A DNA stretch of 15,558 nt, taken from positions 2,825-18,382 of the forward strand of contig BLJB01000477.1 in assembly GCA_013423325.1 (NCBI GenBank). Direction: 5' to 3'. Under the pieces are notes generated by a model that saw nothing but the letters and a program-made list of their open reading frames with translations, was not told the DNA's origin and made no database searches. The DNA is from Usnea hakonensis. Lineage: Eukaryota > Ascomycota > Lecanoromycetes > Lecanorales > Parmeliaceae. A program made the position numbers and the translations under genes. Positions 8,781-15,558 of this stretch are shown here, piece by piece. Positions within the stretch are counted from its first letter, which is position 1, and every line of letters begins with the position of its first letter.

Positions 8781-10361
8781 AATTATATTTTAGAAGCCGG
8801 TTTTTCCTCTAAACTAGATTAGATATATTTACTCTAGTTCTCTTTTTAATATCTTAGATAGCCTTCTTATCCTTCTTAATTATTAGTTATTTAAGATTTC
8901 TTTTAACCTTTTTCTTTTTAAGGATATTATCTTCTATCTATCCTCTATTTAGATTAAGGCCGAGGTAAATTAGATTATTATTAAGGGCTCCTTATACTAT
9001 TTAGGAGTATTCTCTCTCTTCTATTTAAGACGTTCTATTTTATATTAGTAGACCTAATAGATTAAGCTCTATACCTCGTAATTATTTTAGTAGACTACGT
9101 AGCGTCTCTACCTTTAGCCTCGATAATCCTTAGTAAGATAGGCTCCTACGTAGTATCCGTACTTTTCTAGTCTCTAGTACGATCCCTAAAAGTAGCCGTA
9201 CTACTAGTATTAATAGTACTACTTTAGTTCGCTTACTACCTCCTATTTTCTATAGTAGAGTAGCTAGTTATTCTCTATTATATTCTTTACTATTAGTCTA
9301 TTTACCCCTTTAGGGCCCTTAGTTTTAATTAGGAGTATAGAGTATTTCTTAGTCCCTCTATACGTCTTCTTTATCTATATAAATAGGGGCTATTCTACCC
9401 TTACTACCTTTAATCCGGGGTAAAGGGTACTATTCTCCTATTTTAGCTTCTCGATATAAGCCCCTTAGTCTTTATTATCGAACGCGTCGATTCTTACTAA
9501 GTCGATAGCTACTATAAAGGAAGATTTAAGGATATAGATTAATAGATAACCTCTCTAGATTACCTTAGCGTCCTTCTCTACCGCCCTCTTTATCTCCCTT
9601 AAGGCTATATATAGGACTATACCCCTATTATAGAAGTACTTTACTATAATAATAGAGCCTACCGAGACTCCGCTATTATAGAATATATCTTTAAGTTATA
9701 CTAGCGTAGTATACTTAATCTTCTTTCTCTCCTTCTTACTTTTTATTCTAATTATTACCCTTTTCTTATTAGCGTTTCCTACCGCGATACGGGAAGGTAG
9801 TAGCGCCGAGTTTAGTTACTTATATATAAGTAGTTTAGCGGTATTACTAGCTACCTTTTAGGTCTAGAATTATTATAGCGCTAAGGGTAGATCTCTAATT
9901 AGTTATTTCTCTATCTACTTTTAGGTCTCTTTCCGCTTAGCTTTAGCTAATTCTATATATTCCCTTACTAGCTAGATTACTATTTTAAATAGTCTAAATT
10001 TCTATCTATCGAGATCCTCGAAAGATATATTTTTTACGGTTTCTATCGCGTTCTTAACTAATTAGTCTATCCTCTTAATATAATTACGCCCGTAATCTTT
10101 CTCCTTTTATTTCGTACCGCTCTCTATAGCCTTTATTACTTCCCTACTTAACCTCTCTATTCGTCTTATCGCGTCTATACGCGTAGTTAATATATATCTA
10201 CTTCCTCTTCCCGCGTTATCTCCGTTATCGCGTTACCCTCCCTCGACTCCTACCGACTCCTTTTTTTGGTTCTTAGTTGTGCTCGTTATAACCTCTATAT
10301 TAGAGGTCTCTAGAGCCCCGTAGGGGCCCTAGTAGGTATGTTCGCTATTCGTAGTCGCCAT
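8690..10361 (-). pseudogene. LINE ORF1: nucleocapsid-like RNA-binding protein (degraded)
   Basis: ORF1 proteins of Tad-type LINEs coat the element RNA. The frame opens with an intact ATG at 10361-10359 (MATTNSEHTY). It runs about 550 codons, overlapping ORF2 slightly in another frame. The N-terminal third is rich in Lys, Arg and Glu and probably helical. A central domain follows (LKDIFYNSGVSVGSI, then ALREIKRAVEKDAKVI near 9600, then NRLIVKNIIENN near 9290). Zinc knuckles lie at about 9120-9235. YYQYQQYGYF and YGYYVGAYLTKDY show the CCHC spacing, but Cys and His read as Tyr because TGT and CAT/CAC became TAT/TAC. Stops are sparse in the first 90 codons, where unmutated TG/CA remain (10260-10361). 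No frameshift was needed to about 8850. Confidence 0.86.
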
Positions 10362-10363
10362 CT

Positions 10364-10378
10364 TATTTAATTTACTAT
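10364..10378. repeat. Right target-site duplication of near-full-length LINE
   Basis: Exact second copy of TATTTAATTTACTAT (first at 4935-4949), two bases beyond the ORF1 start codon. Confidence 0.9.
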
Positions 10379-12120
10379 ATCTTTTTAATAGCGTAAGATA
10401 TATAAGATACCTTATCTATAACTTTTTTAAATAGATTAATACTATAATATTTAAACTATTATATATTCTCTAAGTACCCTAGATAGCGATAATAATAAGT
10501 TATAGTTTTAGAATTAAACTTATACTTTTATCTCTTTCGTAGCCTATCCTTATAATTAGAAATTATAAAATTAAGATTTAAATCTAAATCTAAATTTAAA
10601 GTTAAATCTAAAGCTAAATCTAAAGCTAACTCTAAATCTAAGTTATTATAACTAAATATAGAGCTAATATTAAAGTCGAAATTATAGCGAGAGCTATAGG
10701 GACGCTTTCTAATAAATACGGGGGAGATAATAGAACCTCTAATTAAATTAGCGACTACTATAGTCGAGCGGGATTTATATATTAGAAATAAATAAGATTT
10801 AAAGGTTTACTTTAATATTAGAATTAATATAATAAGCTCTAATTTAGGTTTATCTTTCTATATATTAAACTAATAGATATTATTATTAATAAACTAGATA
10901 GTAATTCCCCTTATCTTAATCTTAATTCCCCTAGAAATAATTTTTATTAGATAGTCTAATTATATTAGCTTATTTTAAGAAATTAGATTTATAGATAAAT
11001 TAGAGATATAAAAAATATTATTAAAAATTAGAAAATAATATTAGTTATTAATATTAAATTTAATCTTAATTTTATCTTTACTAACTAATTTAAAGAATCC
11101 TCTAATCCCTCTAATTAGCTAATAGTTATTACTAATTATAAGGGAATATATCTTAAAGACTAAACGATTAGGTATTATATAGATTAAATAGTATAAGTCT
11201 AAATCCTATTATATTAGGAGTTTAGCGGGTTCTATAGATATAGTAATAGTCTCTATAATATAGGATTCTAGCTTCTTATCTTTAAAGAGTACTATATAAT
11301 AGTTATATCTACTATAGTCCCAATTAGTACTAGAGTTAAAAGCCGAACTATCTTTACTACTAATATTATAGTAAGTAGAATTAGTATCCCGATAAGGCTT
11401 ATAAGACTTCTTATAATAATTATAGTAATTATAATAATTACTCTTTTAATTATAATTATTATAGTATCTATAATCTCTATTATTATATTATTACTTATTA
11501 TTATTATTTTAGCTACGGCTTAATATTTATTTATATTAGTTTATTCTACCCTTATATTTATTATAGATATAATAGTTCTTTTTATAATTCTAGTAGAACT
11601 TAACTAAGCGTTAGATATAGATAGTATTTAGTCTTTTAACTATATTATTCTAGGGCTTCTCGATTTTAAGAGTAGTTATAATATATATCTCTAATTATAT
11701 TACTACTATTTTTAGAGTAGATTTAATATAACTAGCTAAAAGATTAATTATACTTTAAATAAATTACTATATTATATATTTAAGACTATAGGCCGTATCT
11801 CTATTAATATTTATAGATTTATAGTTTTAGATATAAATTAAAAAGTAATTTTTATATTATTTTCTAAAACCTATATAAAAAAGAAAGATAAAGATATTAT
11901 TATTAAAGTCTATCCTCTTATATATATTAATAATATTATTATAGAGTTCTTTAAACTTTCCGATATATTTAGTAATATTTATATAGTTCTAGAGCTTAAG
12001 AGTAAATAGCTAATAATAGAGATTATTAAGAGTATTAGAGCCTTTAGACTTATAACTAACTTTAATAACTTTCTAGAAAAGATATATATTAATAATATAG
12101 CCCTTATAATTATTATAGTA
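10379..12120 (-). pseudogene. Inner copia polyprotein: gag C-terminal part, protease, integrase N-terminus (degraded)
   Basis: Minus strand, read leftwards from 12120. First is a UBN2-type gag segment (NTLNNLYY, LQNYINITKYIGKFKELYNN near 11940-12060). A zinc-knuckle-like box follows at about 11536-11580 (YYIYNKYKGR, former CYIC...), of the variant CxxC spacing common in fungal copia. Then comes an Asn/Tyr-rich linker, and the retropepsin region near 11330-10830 (FKDKKL, then FNNIFYISNLSINLIS for the copia VLYVPDLxxNLLS box). The pre-integrase segment includes an acidic Asp-Leu repeat (10580-10641). The integrase zinc-binding motif at about 10480 reads YYYRYLGYLENI (HRRLGHLxxENI). The frame then runs through the 15-bp duplication into 4934. 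gag and pol share a single frame. Confidence 0.85.
10580..10641. repeat. Hexanucleotide tandem repeat (AAATCT-like, about 10 units)
   Basis: Imperfect 6-bp repeats (AAATCT, AAAGCT, AAAGTT) lie inside the inner copia polyprotein. On the minus strand they encode alternating Asp/Glu/Ala/Asn and Leu residues between protease and integrase. It may be a microsatellite expansion tolerated in a linker, and some Leu codons may be former Ser. Confidence 0.75.
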
Positions 12121-12131
12121 ATTAATATTTA
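12121..12131. repeat. Left target-site duplication of truncated LINE copy 3
   Basis: ATTAATATTTA matches ATTAAATATTTA at 12522-12533 except for one extra A. Using this 11-bp form as the original site rejoins the gag reading frame across the LINE, so the right copy probably gained a base. Confidence 0.65.
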
Positions 12132-12521
12132 ATTAATTAATTAATTGTTTTATACGTCTATACTAGCTACTTAATATAAGCTAATAAGGGTAACTATAAC
12201 GCTAAACTAATAGAGCTAGATATTAAAGAAATCTAAAGATAAATCTCTAAATAAAAACTTTAATTAAATAGTACGCTCTCCCTTTTATTATACTTCTTAG
12301 AAGCTCTATTATACTATCGTATATCTCTTTACTTTTTTATATCGACTTTTCTATTCTTTAATTTTTATATCTCTAATCGCCTCCGTCTCTAGAGGCGGGT
12401 ATAGTCGCTTCTTTATATACCCTTTTTAGACTTAATAGTCTCCTCTACCCCGAGGGGTAGTCTTGATCGTTAGAGTTATTCGCTAGCTAACTCGAAGCTA
12501 TTTAACTAGCCGGAGTTAACC
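12132..12521 (-). mobile_element. 5'-truncated Tad1-like LINE, copy 3 (subfamily B)
   Basis: A fragment of about 390 bp with the same 3' end as 4181-4560, including TTTTATACGTCTATACTAGC, a hairpin-like segment at about 12381-12399 and the ORF2 end (NSFELAS, LRLPLG on the minus strand). It is truncated 5' near GTTAAC (about 12515-12520). The tail on the left is four ATTA-like units ending in TTG. It interrupts the gag region of the inner copia. The stretch 12450-12520 keeps a few TpG/CpA sites (TCTTGATCG, AACCATT). Confidence 0.84.
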
Positions 12522-12533
12522 ATTAAATATTTA
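12522..12533. repeat. Right target-site duplication of truncated LINE copy 3
   Basis: ATTAAATATTTA, one base longer than its partner at 12121-12131. The boundary is the least certain of the four LINE copies because the region is low in complexity. Confidence 0.6.
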
Positions 12534-12882
12534 AATAACTAAATATAATATTATAAATTAAAAAGTATTTACTCTTCTATTTTTTAAAGCGATTATTATA
12601 GATACTATTACTAAGTTTAAAGATAGAAGTTAATTAAAGTAATTTAGATATAATACCTTTTAAAGTAGTATTTCTTTTTATAATATTAGTATTCTTAATT
12701 TAATAAATATTAGCTTAGATAATTTTTACTAGAAAGATTAATTAAGATATAATAGTATATCTCTATAATATAGTAATAATAAAATAAGTTTATATTTTTT
12801 ACTTTTATATCTAGTACCCTTCGGGGTTCTTAAACTTAGCGATCTTTAGTAAGGCTAGTACTCTTATTAAGTCGTTTTTTAT
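12534..12882 (-). pseudogene. Inner copia gag N-terminus (degraded)
   Basis: Start of the structural protein that forms the virus-like particle. Reading left from 12882, an ATA (probable former ATG) opens KNDLIRVLALLKIAKFKNPEGY-stop-I-stop-K, which fits the copia gag opening with its GxxYWxWK-type segment. The codons around 12820-12830 (AACCCCGAAGGGTAC) are spared from AT drift because they lack CpA/TpG. The frame continues to about 12534 and resumes at 12120 after the LINE. The start codon is an inference: it is the first position where ATA could be a former ATG and the protein looks like gag. Confidence 0.7.
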
Positions 12883-14261
12883 AGTTTAATAATAATAAGA
12901 TATATAAGAGTAATTTAACTTTATATCTAAATAAATTAATATTATTATATATAGAAGATATTAATTCCTCGATAAAGAATCTAGAAATAATTAGAGTAAA
13001 CTCCCTAGATTTAAATAGATAATATATATCTTACTCGTATTCTAGGGCCTTCTAAATAGGTTTACTAAACTAATTTAGAAGTTAGATAATAGCGTATCTA
13101 CGAGATTCGCCCTTTCTAATAGTATCGTATATATTAAGGTTATAATAGTAACGAGGGAAGTCTTATATAAGGATCTAGTACTATTTACGTTTATATAGTT
13201 AATTCTATTTAGAGATATAATAGACTCCGTCTACTTCTTTATAATCGATAATAATTTAAACTTTCTATTTAGAAGTTAGTAAGAATTTAAGTAAGAGCGA
13301 GGCCTACTAAGATTATATAATTAATAGTTCGCTCGCTATTAGCGATTAATAATTATAATAGCGACTTAGTAATTATAGTATAATAGCTAGAGATTTATTA
13401 ATACCTAATTTAGTATAATAAGTAGTTAGGCTAAGAGCTATAATTATAAGGTATTTTATACCTTATTTATAAATTAATAATAGAATTAATAATATAGTAT
13501 TAATAGCTAAATAGCGCCTTTTAACTATCTAAAAGTATTAGAAAAAGATTATAAAAAGGGACTAGTAATATAAAAATAATTTATAATTAGTTACCTAGTA
13601 TTCTTTTAGATATAGTAATAATTTAAGCGGCTCTTAAATAGTAATTTAATAGTAATAGTATTTTTTAATTTATCTTAAAATATCGAAATAGGTAATTATA
13701 AGAGATTATCTAAAATAACTAATAAAATAAAACTAACTTTTTACTCTTATAATTAATTATCTAGAGTCTTAGAGGTATATAATAATTATTTAGTTTAATT
13801 AGACTACTTAGTAACTTAATAGTACTAAAAATAGATAGAGTAGATATAGTTTTAGATACTCTTAAACCTTATAATAGTAGTATAAAGTAAGCGAGTATAG
13901 TCTATATAATTTAGATAGTTTAAGAAAACTCTATAGAGTTATAATAATATCTAATTAATATAATCTATAGGCGGAATAGTATCTTTTAGTAAATAATTAT
14001 TAGTTAATACTAGCGCGTAACCCGATCGTAGCTAAATTAAAGGTTATAGCGTAATTTATATATTTTTAAGGTTAAATTAATTCCTATATCTTTTCTATAG
14101 CCTAGTAGGCTATTTCTAGTATAGTATTAATTTTTATATTTAAATATATCCCGACTAATAGATAGTATAGCTAATAATTTATTTAGCCCTTTCTAGAACT
14201 CTTATTATAAGCTAGTAGATATAATATAAAGTAAAAGGATTACTAAAATAATACCCTATAA
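12883..14261. other. Unexplained 1.4-kb leader of the inner copia
   Basis: This lies between the primer-binding site and the inferred gag start. Copia leaders are usually a few tens to a few hundred bases. One minus-strand frame from the primer site to about 12860 has only TAA/TAG stops, all convertible to Gln/Trp, with a charged segment near 13060-13180. Plus-strand frames are comparably open, and stop density is no lower than background. It may hold an extra ORF, a packaging region, or an older inserted fragment. I found no target duplication or LINE tail inside it and recognise no family. Confidence 0.4.
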
Positions 14262-14276
14262 TCTAGGCTTATAACC
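14262..14276 (-). other. Primer-binding site, initiator tRNA-Met half-molecule type
   Basis: Directly inside the 5' LTR the minus strand reads GGTTATAAGCCTAGA. Reversing one TpG-to-TpA and one CpA-to-TpA change gives GGTTATGAGCCCAGA, the complement of the anticodon stem-loop of initiator tRNA-Met (CUCAUAACC). Copia of Drosophila and Ty5 of yeast are known to prime from such a half-tRNA. The position, adjoining the LTR with no spacer, is as expected. Confidence 0.78.
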
Positions 14277-14347
14277 TATTAAAAGTAGATATATAGAATA
14301 CTTATTTCTTAATTAATTAATTATAGAAGTATAAGAAATATATAAGA

Positions 14348-14356
14348 CTATTTATA
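14348..14356 (-). promoter_or_regulatory. TATA box of the inner copia LTR
   Basis: The minus strand reads TATAAATAG, a strong TATA consensus, conserved in both LTRs (other copy at about 664-672). It lies about 20-30 bases downstream of the tandem CACGTG palindromes, so transcription would start leftwards toward the primer-binding site. Confidence 0.6.
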
Positions 14357-14374
14357 AAATACTAAGGCGCTAAG

Positions 14375-14397
14375 GTCACGTGACGAAGTCACGTGAC
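14375..14397. promoter_or_regulatory. Tandem CACGTG palindromes in the LTR promoter
   Basis: Two identical 10-bp palindromes, GTCACGTGAC at 14375-14384 and 14388-14397, are separated by GAA. CACGTG is the E-box/CDE1-type site bound by basic helix-loop-helix regulators. Placement just upstream of the TATA box fits an upstream activating or repressing site. In the other LTR both are converted to GTTATATAAC (693-702, 706-715), which required changes at the internal CpG as well as at CpA and TpG. Confidence 0.65.
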
Positions 14398-14421
14398 TCG
14401 GTAAACCTTCCTATTTTGACA

Positions 14422-14426
14422 AATAT
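14422..14426. repeat. Right 5-bp target-site duplication (AATAT)
   Basis: Matches 590-594. It lies in the outer copia RNase H codons (GYI). Confidence 0.85.
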
Positions 14427-15464
14427 AGCCTAAGATTAACTTACGGGTAATATAGTCGCTAGCCTAATTAGAGTCTATATAACCTACTAGATCTTAGAGT
14501 AAACCTCGATAGATAAAATACTATATTACTATTAATTATAAGTACCTAAAGATATACTTAATAGTAGAGTAGTAAGTCTTAGTAGGGTTAGAAAAAAAGC
14601 GGGATATAATAGAGATAATAAATACGATATTAGATCTAGTACCTAGTATAGTATATATAAAGGAGTTAATAATAGATTAGTAAATCTATTATAAGTTAAT
14701 AGAGACTACGTAATCTTTTTTAGTAGATAGAGAGCGGAAGATAGTTTCTATAAATATAGATTAAAGTTTAGACTTCTATATACTATAAGCGCGTAAAAAA
14801 TATTTAATATAGACTAATTAGCTAAGATAAAAAGTACGATTTATATAATCCTAAATAATAATTATATCTAGATAATAGCTATATGCACTAAGATCGCTTA
14901 TTTTAAATTTAGTATAGAGCGTATCTTTAAGACGCTAGATATCTTCCCTAAATAGACTAGTAATAAGAATATTATCTATATAGAGAGCGATAATTAAGCT
15001 AGTCTTAAAGTTTATAAAGATACTAAAGTCTATATTAATAGGGATAAGGCTATTCTCTTATATATAGATAGTAAAAATATTATACTAGATATAAAGAGAC
15101 TATTTAAAACTATAGAGTACCTTTTTAAGTTTATATATACGAGTAGGATATTTTAGATCTATAAAACTAATAGGCTACTTTACGTAGATTTCTTCTTTAA
15201 TATAGTTATAAAGAAAAGTAGTTTTAATATCTATCTACTCTAAATCCTAGTTATTAGTAGTAGCTAAGGTAAATATAGCCTTATATAATATAGATTTAAT
15301 TATAATAGTAAAGGTTTTATTAAAGTCTAAGCCCTCTTACTATTTAAAACTATATATAATCTAACGGGCTTTATATCGCGTAACCTCCCCCTTTAGACTA
15401 CGTTTAATAATATAGACCTAGCGACTATATAAGATAGTACGACCTTTTAGTAGATCTATAAGCT
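14427..15464 (-). pseudogene. Outer copia pol, reverse transcriptase and start of RNase H (degraded)
   Basis: Minus strand, read leftwards from 15464 (KLIDLLKGRTILYSR-stop-VY). The RVT_2 domain includes KGEVTRYKAR, IKSILYKAIFTL and DIKTTFLY with the catalytic Asp. The box at 14971-14985 is now LYIDN (former LYVDD). DTLYTKFKISDL follows, then near 14600 the segment YTILGTRSNIVFIISIISRF (GTRPDIAFA). RNase H begins DLVGYIDSN-stop-ASD and reaches LGYI, where the inner copia cut in. The frame is followed for about 345 codons without an indel and continues at 594. It is a different copia family from the inner one, since the RT segments align but differ at many positions. Integrase, protease and gag of this copy are not in the window: the frame ends abruptly near 15465. 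Confidence 0.9.
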
Positions 15465-15485
15465 TTTATATCCCTCCCTAGGGAA

Positions 15486-15558
15486 GGGTGGGAACAACAC
15501 GACGCAGGGAAAAGAGAAAGGAAGGAGACGGAGGCAATAAGGGGAAGAGTGCGGGGCT
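15486..15558. other. Non-RIP purine-rich flank
   Basis: From about 15489 CpA and TpG reappear at normal frequency (GTGGGAACAACACGACGCAGGG, shown here as motif GGGAACAACACGACGCAG; also GGCAATAAGG and GAGTGCGG). The plus strand becomes rich in G and A. This is unlike everything to its left and is probably unique host DNA or the edge of another feature. No coding frame can be judged in 70 bases. The palindrome CCCTAGGG (15476-15483) lies at the junction. Confidence 0.75.

Larger units (their letters stand above)
4950..10363 (-). mobile_element. Near-full-length Tad1-like non-LTR retrotransposon (LINE, subfamily A)
   Basis: A 5.4-kb LINE read from right to left: ORF1 (nucleocapsid-like) from 10361, ORF2 (endonuclease and reverse transcriptase) from about 8.75 kb to the stop at 5190-5188, and a 3' untranslated region of about 240 bp ending in an (ATTA)n-like tail at 4950-4963. 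It is flanked by a perfect 15-bp target duplication. Its layout and motifs match the Tad1 clade of fungal LINEs (Tad, MGR583, CgT1). The 5' boundary lies only two bases before the ORF1 ATG, so either the 5' leader is nearly absent or this copy is slightly truncated. It is dead by RIP. It interrupts the integrase zinc-binding region of the inner copia. It keeps more CpG than the copia, and unmutated CpA/TpG in 5545-6260 and near its 5' end. Confidence 0.93.
595..14421 (-). mobile_element. Complete Ty1/copia LTR retrotransposon carrying four LINE insertions
   Basis: The element is bounded by two 145-bp LTRs and an AATAT duplication. In minus orientation it reads 5' LTR (14421-14277), primer-binding site, 1.4-kb leader, gag-PR-IN-RT-RNase H polyprotein (about 12882 to 1821), a 3' noncoding stretch, and 3' LTR (739-595). 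The order IN before RT identifies copia rather than gypsy. Its 13.8 kb shrink to about 7.2 kb after removing four LINE copies with their duplications. It sits within the RNase H domain of another copia element. It is inactive, since the RT YVDD motif reads YINN and stops are frequent, but it is structurally intact apart from the insertions. Such short LTRs on an element with long flanking untranslated regions are unusual. Confidence 0.93.
14277..14421 (-). repeat. 5' LTR of inner copia (right copy)
   Basis: It runs from TATTAAAA (former TGTTAAAA) to TTTTGACA, 145 bp, gap-free against 595-739. This copy is the less mutated one at its right end. It keeps GTCACGTGAC twice, GACTCGG, CTTCC and the terminal TGACA, whereas it is more mutated than its partner at the left end (GAATACTTATTT against GAACACTTGTTT). 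The complementary damage in the two copies allows inference of most of the ancestral sequence. Confidence 0.9.
1..15485. other. RIP-saturated AT-rich transposon block
   Basis: By eye, CpA and TpG are almost absent from this stretch, while TpA is very frequent and CpG is common. This is the footprint of repeat-induced point mutation, the premeiotic C-to-T process of ascomycete fungi that targets duplicated DNA with a preference for CpA. The remaining CpA/TpG sites cluster in a few places: both LTRs (595-739, 14277-14421), the LINE tails, 5545-6260, 10260-10361 and single sites elsewhere. TGA codons are practically missing, so degraded frames show only TAA and TAG stops. I did not compute index values. 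Confidence 0.93.

Noticed and set aside
1321..12521. Four dispersed about 300-490 bp repeats taken as SINEs or MITEs
   Set aside because: They share the 3' end of the long LINE, contain the end of its ORF2 frame, have variable 5' ends and 11-15 bp target duplications. No terminal inverted repeats and no convincing RNA polymerase III boxes were seen, though GGGTTCGCC on the minus strand at about 1429-1437 loosely resembles a B box.
12801..12850. GC-rich island as a host gene fragment
   Set aside because: It reads in frame with the gag start (AKFKNPEGY) and simply lacks CpA/TpG sites that RIP could mutate.
1..15485. Mitochondrial or AT-rich endosymbiont DNA
   Set aside because: The AT richness comes with selective CpA/TpG loss and retained CpG, plus nuclear copia and Tad-type LINE structure, which fit fungal RIP and not an organelle.
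1..15558. Intact protein-coding host genes
   Set aside because: No frame longer than a short stretch is free of TAA/TAG except small parts of the LINE. All recognisable frames are retroelement domains with disrupted catalytic residues.

Overview
The window is a transposon graveyard from a filamentous ascomycete (Pezizomycotina-type) genome. No intact host gene is visible. Almost all of it carries an extreme repeat-induced point mutation (RIP) signature. CpA and TpG are nearly absent, TpA is everywhere, TGA stops are essentially missing, and CpG, CpC and CpT persist. Old reading frames can still be followed if in-frame TAA/TAG are read as former CAA/CAG/TGG and Tyr/Ile/Asn/Val as frequent former His/Cys, Met/Thr, Asp and Ala. 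The genus cannot be named from sequence alone.

The layout is nested in three layers. (1) The outermost is a Ty1/copia pol fragment on the minus strand, seen as 15464-14427 (reverse transcriptase and start of RNase H) and continued at 594-185 (rest of RNase H). (2) It is split by a complete copia element, 595-14421, also minus strand. This has two 145-bp LTRs, a 5-bp target duplication (AATAT), a primer-binding site matching the anticodon half of initiator tRNA-Met, and one gag-PR-IN-RT-RNase H frame. Closing the gap restores the outer RNase H frame exactly. (3) The inner copia received four insertions of a Tad1-like LINE, all minus strand: three 5'-truncated copies (1321-1620, 4181-4668, about 12132-12521) and one nearly full-length copy (4950-10363, ORF1 and ORF2 with endonuclease and reverse transcriptase). 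Each is flanked by an 11-15 bp target duplication. Removing the three that lie inside the polyprotein restores its frame each time. Without the LINEs the inner copia is about 7.2 kb.

All reverse-transcriptase active sites were destroyed by the same TpG-to-TpA change (YVDD became YINN or YIDN, FVDD became FINN). The elements are therefore dead, but they lost almost nothing by insertion or deletion. The two LTRs differ at 20 of 145 positions by my count, all transitions.

Three parts are not explained by recognised domains: a 1.4-kb leader between primer-binding site and gag (12883-14261), about 0.75 kb between pol and the 3' LTR (740-1306 and 1635-1820), and the two window edges. The left edge is an 18-base C tract. 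The right edge (about 15486-15558) is a purine-rich sequence without the RIP signature, abutting a pol frame cut mid-domain. I see no new cellular system. The value lies in the nested structure, the LTR promoter architecture, the LINE tail and hairpin features, and the mutation pattern.
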